This document shows positions 43,581 through 54,434 of a stretch of DNA of 64,000 nucleotides, piece after piece. The stretch is from Hydractinia symbiolongicarpus (taxonomy: Eukaryota; Cnidaria; Hydrozoa; Anthoathecata; Hydractiniidae), in contig NC_079875.1 in assembly GCF_029227915.1 (NCBI RefSeq), positions 27,340,001 through 27,404,000 on the forward strand. Direction: 5' to 3'. The translations under genes and the position numbers were made by a program. The stretch's first letter is position 1. Every line of letters begins with the position of its first letter. The notes beneath the pieces were generated by a model. The model did no database searches and had not been told where the DNA came from. It saw nothing but the letters and a program-made list of their open reading frames with translations.

Positions 43581-44552
43581 ATGATATCAGTTCAGGCATA
43601 TCGTGCCACTATCGGTTCGTTTTATAATGTAGCTGCTATTCATTCCAGTAATGATATTAAAAATAAAACAAATTTCCACAGCCATACAGGAATGTTTTTT
43701 GACAATCTGGATAATAGCAACCACTTCATTTATTTTTTAAAACTTTTTAGTTTATTAATTTTTATATGTTGTCTAAGCTGTAACATCAATCTTGCATGTT
43801 TGAAGTTACTGTTATTGTTATCAGGGGATATTGAAAGCAATCCTGGACCCTTTAATAACAATGATATTGACTTCCAAATAGCACTACAAGAGTCTTATGC
43901 TGCCCATCTTTTAAATGAGTCAAATTCTGCAGACCATATAATTGCTTATGCTAGAAGTATTGGTCTGTCAAATATAACATATCGTGAAGTGACGATAGGA
44001 GATGGCAACTGTTTTTATAGAGCAGTAGTACAGCAACTTGATCGGCCTGAGATCAGACAAATTGTCCCCTCTGAACTTAATTTCCAGAACCATGTTGAAC
44101 TACGAGCAGCTGTGGTCAAATTTGTCCGCAAAAATAGCAACATAGGAATTTTTCAAAATAATCGGACCTTTTATTCAAAAAGCTCTGAAGAGTGGGAACG
44201 TGACTTACAAATTCAGTCAAAACCTACTGTCTATGTTGAAGAAATTTTCATACAAGCTGCCGCAATAATGCTGGGCGTCAACATTTTGATAACATCTGAT
44301 ACCAGTACTGCGATGCACCCATATACCCTTATTAGTCCTACTTATGATGAAACACATGATATTGCTGGGGAACAGCAATTGGCACATCTATTGTCTGATG
44401 GTACCACTGCAGGTGCTTTTATTTTGCTTGGGAGAGTAAATAGAAATCACTACCAATCATTGGTCTTTGATGACAATTTGAGCCTTCCTTCTGTTGCATT
44501 GCACCACTCAGTCCACCTAAAAAAATTCCCTGTTTGTCATCGGGCAATGTAA
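43581..44552 (+). CDS. 2A ribosome-skipping leader + OTU cysteine protease (Helitron first ORF)
   Basis: ATG at 43581. Residues 49-80 form a strongly hydrophobic segment (IYFLKLFSLLIFICC...LLLLL) running straight into GDIESNPGP at residues 82-90 (43824-43850), a full match to the DxExNPGP 2A consensus; skipping would occur between Gly89 and Pro90. Residues about 133-298 are an OTU fold: IGDGNCFYRAV supplies Asp141 and Cys144, NRNHYQSLVF supplies His290. The ORF ends at a frameshift, likely in the A7 run near 44522, after which linker coding continues in another frame. The leader before 2A could act as a signal or membrane anchor, as reported for some 2A-bearing proteins. Inference: the leader is released co-translationally from the OTU-Rep-helicase polyprotein. 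Confidence 0.8.
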   Translation: MISVQAYRATIGSFYNVAAIHSSNDIKNKTNFHSHTGMFFDNLDNSNHFIYFLKLFSLLIFICCLSCNINLACLKLLLLLSGDIESNPGPFNNNDIDFQIALQESYAAHLLNESNSADHIIAYARSIGLSNITYREVTIGDGNCFYRAVVQQLDRPEIRQIVPSELNFQNHVELRAAVVKFVRKNSNIGIFQNNRTFYSKSSEEWERDLQIQSKPTVYVEEIFIQAAAIMLGVNILITSDTSTAMHPYTLISPTYDETHDIAGEQQLAHLLSDGTTAGAFILLGRVNRNHYQSLVFDDNLSLPSVALHHSVHLKKFPVCHRAM

Positions 44553-44917
44553 TTCAACCTAAAGATACAACAAATAAAAAATATGGTAAAGAGAAAGTGA
44601 TTACTTTAAAGGAAAAGCAAGATCTTCTAGTGGAAAAAGTAATGAAATCTCATATGTCTGTTGTAATACAAAACAGACCTAAAACTAATAATTTTTTAAA
44701 TAAAGAACTTGCTCTAAAGCAAAAGTGTCTTCAGTTGAATATTAAATATGAAGAACCTGAAGTCAATGAAACAATTACCGAAACAAAAAATAGGCGCAAG
44801 CGAATAACTTATAGATGCAAAAAAGCCGTTTGTAAAACAGCTGTGGGTAAACAGAAAAATTTGATTTTAAAAAACCCGCCTGTTACACTGCCAATCACTT
44901 ACACACAATCAGAATAA
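44540..44917 (+). pseudogene. Helitron linker, Lys-rich, frame 2
   Basis: Continues the polyprotein after the OTU domain: VIQPKDTTNKKYGKEK, then RRKRITYRCKKAVCKTAVGK, a basic Cys-containing stretch. No domain recognised. Ends at a stop (44915-44917); coding resumes five bases later in another frame, so a small indel separates them. Confidence 0.5.
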
Positions 44918-44921
44918 TATT

Positions 44922-45863
44922 TTGTCAACAAATTTACCAACTACACACTCCATATCAACAACTCAGTCAATGCCAACAAGTTCATCAATTGCACAGACGA
45001 TACCAAAAAATTTGCCAACCTCACAACAGTCAATACCAAAAAATTTGCCAACCACACAACAGTCCATACCAAAAACATCAACCATACAGTCAATGTCGAC
45101 AGTTGTCACAGGCAACCAGTCCAGTGATCAAGACAACATTTTTGGAAGTGAAACTGCCACCATTCATCAAAATCCCGATGTAGTGGCTGCTGTAATACAG
45201 TTTGAAGAAGGTGAGAAATTACATAGTTTATCAACATGTAAAACTTGTCTTGAAACTCGACCAGTATTTCACGCAACACCTCCAATAAGACCTACTGCAA
45301 AAAATGAAACAAAACCAATTGCTGTTAAGCCTTGGAAAATATTCAGCGATGGTAGGTGTGATAGGTGTCACAGGGAGAGTCTTAGTCGTTTTAAAAAGAA
45401 TGTTAAGACACCTGCTAGATTTTCAGGTATACTGTCAGCTGATAATGACGACTTGGGTCCGTTACACGATAACATTCGTCATAATGATATGCATTTTTTA
45501 CCAGTACCACCATATCTTCAAAATTTGACCATACTAGAAGTAGCATTAATTCGTCGTATTACTGTCATTATGAATATACACCTCCTGCGGTATGGCATGC
45601 TTGCATCAAAAGGTCATTGCATCAGTTTTCCTCAAAGAATGCAAATTGCTACTGAACTGCCATCATTACCGTCAGAAGTTGGAATAGTGGTTATTAAAAA
45701 GAAAGGAATTCAAAATTCAGTTCAACAGTATACTGTGCAAAGGGGTAAGTTGAAAACGCAATACGGGGACTGTGTTTTGGATACCCAGAAGGGGGTGTTG
45801 AAGGTCCAGATACTAAAAATAAACATCAATACAATGGCTCTGATCACATTGACAAACCTTTAA
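44922..45863 (+). pseudogene. Helitron Ser/Thr/Pro/Gln linker and DUF6570-like region
   Basis: The first 60 codons are low complexity with a 36-bp tandem duplication encoding IPKNLPTxQQS (about 45001-45072). Next come two Cys pairs (CKTC, CDRC) and LTILEVALIRRITVIMNI with KGHCISFPQ, the signature of the DUF6570-like region that precedes Rep in many Helitrons. A frameshift near 45780-45800 ends the frame; the other frame continues with GPDTKNKHQYNGSDHI. Confidence 0.6.
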
Positions 45864-47700
45864 AAGGACGCTACTTCCAGTTCCTGCCGAATGAATACTA
45901 TAAGGATGTCTCAATAAAATATGACCGCATTCAAAATTTACCAGAGATGCGTTCTGAATTACGTGATTTGCCAGTTGTGGAATTGCCAAATATCATACCA
46001 GAAGGAGATAAGGGTCCTGCTGAAAATCAATTTCAACAAAACTTACCTGACGATGACGAGAGTACAACCCGTTCTGGTTTAGTTTGCCCGGTTGAACCTA
46101 AAGATGCACACAAAGAGTTACGAATAGTACTGGAGAAGCTCTTGGGTTCTGAAGATGCAGTTAATCAAGCTCTTCAACATGGCACAGTTGCGAATGCAAA
46201 TTTAGAATATACACGAGAACGGCCTATTCGGGAATTAAAAACTCCTGGGTTTTTTACTATGGCATACCCAACTGTTTTTATTAATGGAAATTGTGACTTA
46301 ACTGTTCCAAGGTTAAATAAAATTAACTTTAAGGAATACATCGAACATATATATTATTGTTCTGATAATCGTGTAGCACGTCATCCGTACTTGAAATTTT
46401 TCTTATTAAATATGCGTTTGCGAATGCAAGCATTGCAGCAGGATAGCTTTCTTGTTTCCCAACAATTAAATGATGCTCATCTCACAATCGCTGAACTTCG
46501 AGATAATTTACAAAATGATGATGATTCAGTTCCACGTAAAATTATTAGTATTGGAAAAAACCTGGTAAATACCGATCCATACTGGAGAGACCAAAAAACA
46601 AATTGGATGCCATGCTGTTTTTTAGACGAAATGAATTTGGCGATTTACCAGCATATTTTGATACCAACAGTTGTGCCGAATTTCATTGGAAACCATTGCA
46701 TGAACTACTTATTAAGTATTATGCGTTAATAAACAATGTAAACGAAGATGCTGTACGCCAGCAAATGGAAAGTGATAATAAATTCAAGCGGGAAATGATT
46801 CTACAAAATCTTCATATTGTGACACAGTATTTCGATGCAAGGACTATAAATTACTTCGCCACAGTTAGTAAGGAAGTATTTCAATATGATGACTATTGGT
46901 TGCGATATGAATTTGCTTAAAGTCGAGGTGAGATACATGGACACGCAATAATATCGTCATCTAAACATGCCCGGAAAGTCAAAACTATAATGGATAGCTT
47001 GTCTGATGATGTTGCAGACTCACAAGCATTAAAACCTGGAGCGCAAGAACTTCAAAAATGGTTACAAACAACAAATGAAGACAGTAATGACATTTTTTCA
47101 CCAATGTTTACTTCACTGCATCCTGCTGGTGGAAATGAAATTATAGATACTTCTGGAATTAGAACTTGGGTTCCAAACAAAGATCAATGGGCCAGACCAG
47201 AGGGGACTCAAGCTCCACCGGACCATAACCCATTGGCACAAGAACTTTCGGATGTTGCTAGTCATGAAGGTGGTATAAAAGAGCAACATATCTATCTTGT
47301 GAACAGGATTGGCCTCCATAATTGTAATTCCAATTGTTTGCGTTATCGCCGTAAGAATAAAAAAGATACTGCTCCACAGAAGTACTGTCGCTTTCATTTT
47401 GGCGATCTTGATCCACAAACCAAAAAAACAAGTGGTAAAGAGATTCATCCTTTTAATGCTGTCATAACAGAAGGGGGACATCCTAGATATGAGGGACCAC
47501 GGGATCATCCTCGCTTGATGATGCATGTAAAAACACGCATACTTAGTTGGCTAGCAAATTGTGATAGTCAACCCATTATCGATCAGAACCTTCTCGCTCT
47601 ACAAAAATACATTGCTAGTTATGCTTGCAAAGGTGCTGCTTCAACGGAAGATTTAGTACATGTTTATCGCCATCTCATTGAAAACACTGATGATGGAAGC
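45864..47700 (+). pseudogene. Helitron Rep (HUH) domain, with in-frame stop at the HUH motif
   Basis: ELKTPGFFTMAYPTVF (about 46235) starts the Helitron-like N domain. After a frameshift near 46600, FGDLPAYFDTNSCAEFHW continues to the stop TAA at 46918-46920. Directly after, SRGEIHGHAII contains the HUH motif (H-x-H). The frame from 46990 is then open to 48549. LQKYIASYACKGA near 47607 holds the paired-tyrosine region with a downstream Lys. The stop right before the metal-binding motif kills the nickase, yet the next 500 codons are open, so decay is recent. Confidence 0.7.
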
Positions 47701-48549
47701 ACTGTTAAAAATTTGGCTCAACGACTACTTCAAAAAATTGCGGGTTTAGTAGATGTTCCAGGTGCTGCGGCGGATTTCATTAATAGTGGTGGTCGTCTGA
47801 CTAGAAGTACCAGAAATTTTCGATACATTGGTATCAGTGGTTTCCGAGCCTTGGATACGTCTGGTGAAGATGGAACTGTTACAAAAAGTAGCGCATTAGA
47901 CAAATACTTAAGTGATAAGCGGAGAGAAACTGAGCCAGAAATATCATTATGGAACTGGAGCAAAAAGTGTAATTGTACCTGCAAAGTAGATCACGTCCCA
48001 GTTTTTACAGGAATATCTACAAAACCTGTCTGGCCTGTTACTGAGGACTATGCAAAAGCTATGCTCATTATATTTTCTGTTGGAACGTGGCACAATACCG
48101 AAGATTTGAAGGGACAACATGAGTCATTTGCTGCTGCTTTGGCTTCCCTTGTTCAAACTGAAGAATGCCCATCAATATTAATTGATTCATTGAAAGAGGC
48201 TAAACAATCATTCGATAAAAAAAGCGAGAGAGCACAAAGTCACACCCGTGCAATCAATATTGAAACCAATACTCAGTGTTCGGATCAATCATCACAATAT
48301 ACAGATGCAAGTTCCCAATGTTCCCAAAATTCTGCCATTGCACAAATGAACATAGGTAGAGCAATAATGAGAGATATTGCTAGGCACCATGTTGCTGATA
48401 TCAATGAGCCGAATGTACAACAGGTTCTTCCTGATGGTGGGCCTACATTTGATTGGAATAAGTATGCAATTCAAAGTTTTGGTAGTCAATGGCCAATTAA
48501 TGCTGACATATGGTTACAATCTATATCTGAAGAAGCAGAAAAAAAATGA
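47701..48549 (+). pseudogene. Helitron region between Rep and helicase
   Basis: Same open frame as the Rep C-terminal part (46990-48549). CNCTCKVDHVPVF near 47970 is a small Cys cluster; EDYAKAMLIIFSVGTWHN is typical of the stretch before the helicase in Helitron polyproteins. A Ser/Gln-rich run (about 48265-48340) precedes a stop at 48547-48549; the helicase follows in another frame. Confidence 0.6.
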
Positions 48550-49126
48550 ATTGCAGCATGCTGAAGATTGTACTTTACCCCAAATAAACATCTTAAATGC
48601 TAATGAATTACAAAGAACAGTCATTGGTATAAATCTTCAGCATTTATTACAAGTCGCAAAAGGAACTTTGCCAACAGGTACCCAGCCAATACGTTTATTA
48701 ATACAAGGAACAGCCGGTGTCGGGAAAACATTCATCATTACCGCGCTTACTAGAATCGTTCGTCGTATTTTTAAGCGAAATTCTGCTGTTATGAACTTGG
48801 CCCCAACTGGGGCAGCATCAGTCCTCATACCTAATGGTCGCACTATACACTCAATGACTCCACCACCACACAAACTTAAAAAAGATAAGAATTTAAATTC
48901 TGTCCAGCTGTCTGACTATCCGTTGGGTGATGTAGCTCTAAAAAAGCTAAGAAAATATACAGGCATGCATGAAAACAATGAACTGAAATTGATTCAACTT
49001 AATATTGATGAACGTAGCATGCAGTCGAAGCTTCTAGTGGCTTGGTGCAGCCAAAGATTATGTGAGGCAACAGGAGACTTTGATAATTATTATGGAGGTG
49101 TACCAACTGTCAATAGGTGTTTGTAA
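48549..49126 (+). pseudogene. Helitron PIF1 helicase, truncated after Walker B
   Basis: IQGTAGVGKTFIITAL near 48704 is Walker A, NLAPTGAASVLI near 48796 is motif Ia, and LNIDERSMQ near 49000 is Walker B with Asp-Glu. The sequence ends at GGVPTV, just where GDxxQLPP should follow. Motifs III-VI are absent, so about two-thirds of the helicase has been lost by truncation or replaced by the non-coding DNA that follows. Confidence 0.75.
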
Positions 49127-49682
49127 TGTCATGTTTATAGAGGGTCTTCAGTTCAATTACCTTCATTCTGCAGACTATCTTTGTAAAAAGGAGATCTCGC
49201 ACTGAATATAGCTGTACAATTCAAACACAAAAGGGTCAGTAGACTAGTTCCTCTTCTTCCAGAAAGACAAGCTGATATTTTTGCTCTAATAATTTTCCTG
49301 GATTAAGGTTAAAACTTTTACCAACGTTGACAGCACCTTTAAAAGAAATAAGATGCAGTGGAAATTGTGGCGCAACTATGTCATTAATATAGAAGAACAG
49401 CTTTTGGAGAATAGTAGCAACATTTACCGAGAACAATTCAGAAGATCCATTGGTACTGCAACAGTAAAAACTCATTCCCGTAGTCCGCAATGGACGTGAG
49501 AAGCTTCAGCCTGAATGACATTTTGAACGATTTTCTGGTCGCCTCGCTTTAATGAAAGTAATGAGGATAATTTTTAAAAGTTTCGAAATTTGTAGATAAT
49601 GAATTGACTTTATGAAATTGACTTTATGAAATTCTCTTGGTAAACGTACGCTAATAGGACAGGACTTCTGTAAAGGGTACAA

Positions 49683-49763
49683 GGGTTTCGACTCATATTC
49701 CCGAACTAAGGTACAAAAATGTCTAACTGAGTGCGAACAGTCTTCAGCAGGAACTAGACATTT
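49683..49763 (-). repeat. Structured repeat with CTGANGA and CGAAAC, copy 1
   Basis: On the minus strand ATGTCTA (49755-49761) and TAGACAT (49719-49725) pair around CTGCTGAAGACTG, and the segment ends GAGTCGAAACCC. A related copy lies at 61493-61590 with compensating changes (GACT/AGTC here, GACC/GGTC there). The CTGANGA...TCGAAAC signature resembles Penelope terminal sequences. Confidence 0.55.
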
Positions 49764-50040
49764 CTTTCATCCATAACTTTTCATCTGTCCTAATCCCTCT
49801 ACACGTGAAGAGGGGGCAAGATCGATCCTGATAGAACAGGGGCAGTGCTCTATCAAAGTGGAATACCGTTAATCGATAACCACTGTGATACATGAAATCT
49901 TTTAATTAAACTTGAATTAATTTACTCCCCTGTTTGTCAATGATCGATATCACTCACTTTTTAATGTTATTTATAACTTATTATTTTAAAGTTCCATTAT
50001 ATTTCCAGTTTTATTATATAGTATGCATTGAAATTCAGCT

Positions 50041-50400
50041 CTTTGTCAGTCTTTTCAGAAAGTTTGCTTGCCTTTTCTTTATAGTTTGTCTCAGTATTCA
50101 GTTTTAACCCATATCAAAATACCACTGTCATTATTTTGCAGATAACGTAATAGTGTTTGTAGTCTTTTGCATAGTTAGTATCAGTATTTCTAATATTCAT
50201 AATTTATTTAAAAAACATCAAACATCAAAACCCCTTTGTCAGTCTTCGATAAAAGGTTTGCCTGCTTTTTCTTAGTTTCGCATTAAATTCAATTGCCTCA
50301 GTCTTCAGTTTTAGCCAATATCAATATTTTGTAGATGACATGTTTGCAGTCTTTATGCCTAGTTAGTATCATATTTCTCACACAGTTAAAATTGTTTTTT
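50041..50400. repeat. Diverged tandem duplication, period about 192 bp
   Basis: CTTTGTCAGTCTT begins copies at about 50042 and 50234; shared landmarks include GTTTGC, CAGTCTTCAGTTTTA, CAATATCAAAAT/CAATATT, TTTGCAG and TAGTTAGTATCA. Function unknown. Confidence 0.7.
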
Positions 50401-50443
50401 ATTTTTTAAAAATATTGAAAAATATTAAAACTAGCTGTAGATG

Positions 50444-50477
50444 ATCCGTTATTCCAACAAATGATGGAATAACGGAT
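50444..50477. repeat. 13-bp perfect hairpin
   Basis: ATCCGTTATTCCA (50444-50456), 8-base loop, exact complement (50465-50477). AT-rich flanks, no U-run directly after it. Confidence 0.85.
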
Positions 50478-51080
50478 GGAAATTAGCTATGGAAAATAAA
50501 AAAAAATCTTTTTAGCTGATCCAATTCAATTAGAGAAAATGATTCGAAAAGAAATAACTATCCTTTTTTACTTTTTTTGGTCAATTTTAAAAGTGATAAC
50601 ACTATTGTTATTGTTATATATGACAAACATTTTTGATATCAGGAATGTTTGGTAATTGCTTTTTATGTTCTTCTGTCAACACACCAAGGTTTGTCTTTGA
50701 TTTAAAAAGAAGTACGTAGCATGTCCTGGCATCTTTATTTTTGTCATAGTTTTTTTATTAATAAATGGCATGTAAAGCTACGGGGACACGGCAACAATTT
50801 TCATGCGATTGCAACAAAAAAAATTTGTTGCAATCGCATGCAAAGTTGTTTCCGTGTCGCATGAGCTCCAGCGAATAATGATGGCCGTCGCAGTTGATCG
50901 AAGTATAATAATCGCTTCTATTGCACTTCTTCTTGATGAAGAAGAAACAAAGAAAAAACAATCAAAACGATCTATTTGGACAAGGCCATGGTTACAACGT
51001 AGGAAGGTCGATGGAGCCTTTCACACCTTGTTCAAAGAATAAAGGAAGAAGATCTAGAAGGATTCAAAGGATATGTAAGG

Positions 51081-52159
51081 ATGGACGTTGGCCATTTTGA
51101 TGAACTGGTCCATCTACTTGCTCCAGTTTTGCATAAGCAAGATACCAACATGAGAGAATGCATAAAAACAGAGGAAATGTGCTGTATCACATTAAGATAT
51201 CTTGCAAGCGGTGAATCATTCAGATCTTTAGAGTATCAATTCCGGATCAGTAAGAAGGCAATATCTTATATAATTCAGGAAGTGTGTAGTGCTATCGCTG
51301 AAGCTTTGGGAAAAAATAACTTTAAAACACCGGAAACAACAGAAGAATGGATGGAAATTGCAAAAAAGTTTTATAATCGATGGAATTTTCCAAATGGATT
51401 AGGTGGTGTCGACGGAAAACACATTGCTATACAGCAACCAAAAAACTCTTGCTCGCATTATAGAAATTACAAAGGGAGTGATAGTATAATTTTGATGGGA
51501 ATGATTGGCCAGAATACGAATTCCTTTTCGCTGATGTAGGGATGAATGGCAGAAATTCAGATGGCGGGAATTGGTCCCAAAGTTCCTTGAAACTTGCCCT
51601 AGAGTCCGGCGAACTTAATTTGCCAGAACCATCAGCACTTCCTGGTCGTCTTAGAAAAGTACCATATGTATGTACAGGTGACGATGCTTTTCCCCTCTCT
51701 ACTTTTATGATGAAACCATAACCTCAGAAAGGTTTGACCTCCGAAAAACGTGTGTTCAATTACCGACTTTCCAGGATGCGACGCATTTCTGAAAATGGAT
51801 TTGGTATTTTAGCCAATCGTTGGAGAGTGTTTAGACGCCCATTCTCACTGGAACCAGAAAAGGTTTAAACCATCGCAATTGCTGCCATAACGCTTCATAA
51901 TTGGCTACGGAAGGATTCCACCTACGGAAAAGTGTATATTCCTAAGGATTTGGTTGACAGTGAAGATGTGACAACGGGAGAAATAATAGAGGGATCTTGG
52001 CGAAGAGACCCACCAACTGAATCATGGAATTCTTTGTCATTAAATAAAGCTAGTAACGCTACTCACGAGGCGAAAGCAATCAGAGAGGAATTTAATGCAT
52101 ATTTCTACAATGAGGGATGTGTTCCGTGGCAGTGGCGTTGTGCGAGACTTGATGTCTAA
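51081..52159 (+). pseudogene. Harbinger (DDE_Tnp_4) transposase, three inactivating changes
   Basis: The first frame (51081-51539) has LRYLASGESFRSLEYQFRI and GGVDGKHIAIQQP with the first catalytic Asp. Near 51520 the frame shifts; the next block carries ADVGMNGRNSDGG, then VCTGDDAFPL with the second Asp, and RRISENGFGIL with the Glu near 51778. Stops interrupt at about 51719 and 51866. The C-terminal part (IAIAAITLHNWLRKD to the stop at 52157-52159) is open. With one frameshift and two stops it is a recent pseudogene with an intact catalytic triad. A further open stretch at 50803-51042 precedes it and may be its N-terminus. Confidence 0.8.
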
Positions 52160-52165
52160 GGGAAT

Positions 52166-52572
52166 AAAATAAGTGTTCATTACATGTCCTTTCTGAGTGT
52201 CTAAGAAGCATCAGATGATGCTGAGGAAGGTGAAAAAGGACCAAACTGTCCATTTATTGGCGAGCATGTTAAGGAATGGTCCCTGTTGGAACTGATTTCC
52301 TTGGAATTGATTCGGGTTGAAGAGTGGAATTTGATAGTTTGAACGACCAGTTAATTTCTGCTGTTCGAAGTCGTAGAACACGTCCATCACTTTCTTTTTT
52401 AAGTATATTTTCCATCAAAAACTTTTGTTAGTTCTTCCTTGACCTCCGCTTTCTCTTCTTTATTCCGTTATTGACTTCGGAAGACCACAGTGATTTGTTT
52501 TCGTTATAAAATTTAATAAGTTCATTTTTTTCTTCTTCCGAAAGTTTTTGCTTCGCTTGATCTTCCGCCATG
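52166..52572 (-). pseudogene. Harbinger second gene, MADF-like DNA-binding protein, frameshifted
   Basis: From ATG at 52572-52570 on the minus strand: MAEDQAKQKLSEEEKNELIK, FYNENKSLWSSEVNN, then a frame change near 52460 leads to KAEVKEELTKVFDGKYT. LIKFYxENKxLW and the later LTKVFDGKYT match the MADF/Myb-like accessory protein of Harbinger elements, which helps the transposase enter the nucleus and bind the ends. The remainder toward 52166 is weak. Convergent with the transposase. Confidence 0.6.
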
Positions 52573-52857
52573 TCGAAGTCTTATGTAGTTTAGTTCGAAG
52601 TCTCGTCTAGTCTTGTCTAATTTGTTGTGATTGAAAAACTTTTGTTTTGATTGTTTTGAGTTTTTAAACGAATTTGATTGGTTAAAATAAAAAAATGTTG
52701 CAAAAATTCTCTTGCAGCAACAAAAATTTGAGCGAAAAATGTTGCAGAATGAGGATATTTGATGTGGGGACACAGTGAAACATTTTCATGCGATTGCAAC
52801 AAAACAATTTTTTTGTTGCAATCGCATGAAAATTGTTGCCGTGTCCCCGTAGCTTAA

Positions 52858-53689
52858 GTCAAAATTATTTTAGTTTAAGATATATGCGAGATAACAATTT
52901 ACAATTTATATTAATTCCCCCGCTTGAGTAAAACTGTGAGCTAAAATTTAACTAAAAAAATTAGGGATGTACTCATAGAAATCGCACGTAAGGTGCAAAT
53001 ATATAACCCGCAGCTAATAACGATATAAATATGTATACACTTATGCCAAAACATCTATATATAGGCATCGCTACATATAAAACGTTATTAGATATTCCTA
53101 GCAAAAACTCTGAAGTCGGTGTGCCACTATCGATGTTTGGAAAGAAATATTTGGCCAATTTTGGTATAGCTTTTATTGATATTTTTCTCGTCCCTTTACA
53201 AAATAACACCGTCCCATTCTTAAATTTATTTTTACTTAAGTAAAAAACAAGATGTTGTATTTACATTTATTTGGGATGGATTATATAGCTATAGCTGTAG
53301 CTATACATTTATTACATAAAACCTTTGAAGAAGAAAACAGCTTTTAGCTATGGGCCCTTCGTTTTATATACCATGTACAAAACATCCTTTTCTTCTTCCA
53401 GTATCACTGTAATTTTACCATTTTGAACGCGTTTCACGAACACTTCATGTAGGTACATATTATGAATTTTAATTACAAAGCATGAAAGTTACGGTTTTCC
53501 CCGCCATGAAGTATAAAGTATGTGTACAATACGAATGTGTGATCAAACCGGACGGTTTTCTTGTTGTAATTAAAACTAAAAGTTTATTCTAATAAATAGG
53601 AGGAGTTTGAGAAAACAAAAACATGTTTGTAATGATATTGATATATCAATATCAATATTATTATAAACAAAAACATGTTTATAATGATA
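52858..53689. other. No recognised gene; GATATTGATATATCAATATC palindrome
   Basis: AT-rich. A perfect 20-bp palindrome lies at about 53634-53653 between two copies of AAAAACATGTTTRTAATGAT (about 53619 and 53669). Confidence 0.45.
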
Positions 53690-53960
53690 TTGATGAAATT
53701 CTTGGTGTTTGACTTGGATGATGAAAGTGATGAAGAAGAGGGACAATTTGAACCTCCACACGAGAACTTAAGCGACCGGAGATGATACTGAAGATTGTTT
53801 TTATCTTTACACAATGCACCAATGGTCGATACCGGCAAAAATGATAAAGCCGGGAACCAAATCATCAAGCCACCACATGAGTGGTGTCAATAGAGTCGAT
53901 CAGCAGCTTTATGATCAAAACTTGGTTTGTTTTAATAAAAGGAGCGTGTATTTAAATAAG
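53690..53960 (+). pseudogene. piggyBac-like transposase fragment
   Basis: An acidic stretch DLDDESDEEEGQFEPP near 53710 resembles the N-terminal part of piggyBac transposases; farther on, MVDTGKNDKAGNQIIKPP and, one frame over, MSGVNRVDQQLYDQN (about 53879-53920) resemble the conserved NxMGGVDxxDQ block. The catalytic middle is missing. Assignment rests on short motifs. Confidence 0.4.
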
Positions 53961-54434
53961 ATGTGTTATGTATTACTCTCTGTGAAAATTAAGAGAATTA
54001 ATTTTTTAATAGGAGGAGCGTGAATTCTAGTTTGGAAAGGTTACGAAAGAAGAACAACATTGAAAGTCACTTAATTGCTACTGGTTCTTAGAAAAAATCA
54101 GTCTACAGAATGTGAGTGAAAGGATGTTATTAATTGCATTGTGACAATGTATTTTAACTCGCCAAATTATGTAATCTGTGAATCTGTTTGGGGCGAAATG
54201 CTTATTATTCTTATATAACATTTTAGGCATTGTTTATGGAGTATGTAATAAAGTGTATATAGTATATCAACGTGCTAAAGTGTTTTTGTGAGATGAAACT
54301 TTTAAAAAGTTAGAGCGAAAAATATTTTGGATGTTTACCACTGCAATAAAAGATTGGTAAATTGTTTTAACAGATTTGTAGTACAAATAAGTTGCTAAAT
54401 TACAACATTACATTTTTAATATATATGTAACAAA
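53961..54434. other. No recognised gene
   Basis: AT-rich DNA; nothing coding or repetitive identified. Confidence 0.3.

Larger units (their letters stand above)
43329..49126 (+). mobile_element. Helitron with 2A-OTU leader, Rep and truncated helicase
   Basis: In order: 2A peptide and OTU protease (43581-44552), a linker, a Cys-rich/DUF6570-like part (44922-45863), the Helitron-like N and HUH Rep (45864-47650), and the beginning of a PIF1 helicase (48549-49126) that ends soon after Walker B. The frame changes at least five times and there is an internal stop, so the copy is dead and 3'-truncated. OTU domains are known in some Helitrons. The 5' limit is arbitrary and no 3' hairpin with CTRR end is present. 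Confidence 0.75.
49127..50775. other. No recognised gene; contains two repeats
   Basis: Holds the structured segment at 49683-49763, a 192-bp-period duplication at 50041-50400 and a hairpin at 50444-50477, all listed separately. No coding motif. Confidence 0.4.
50776..52854. mobile_element. Complete PIF/Harbinger element with TAA target duplication
   Basis: The element begins AGCTACGGGGACACGG at 50776 and ends with the exact complement at 52854, each flanked by TAA (50773-50775 and 52855-52857). The match extends through ACAATTTTCATGCGATTGCA. Each end is also a palindrome: CATGCGATTGCAACAAA is followed within a few bases by its own complement. Inside are a transposase on the plus strand and a MADF-type gene on the minus strand, the two-gene layout known for Harbinger. 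Length 2079 bp. Confidence 0.9.

Noticed and set aside
47113-47526. 137-codon minus-strand frame in the Helitron
   Set aside because: Opposite the well-supported Rep frame, with no domain.
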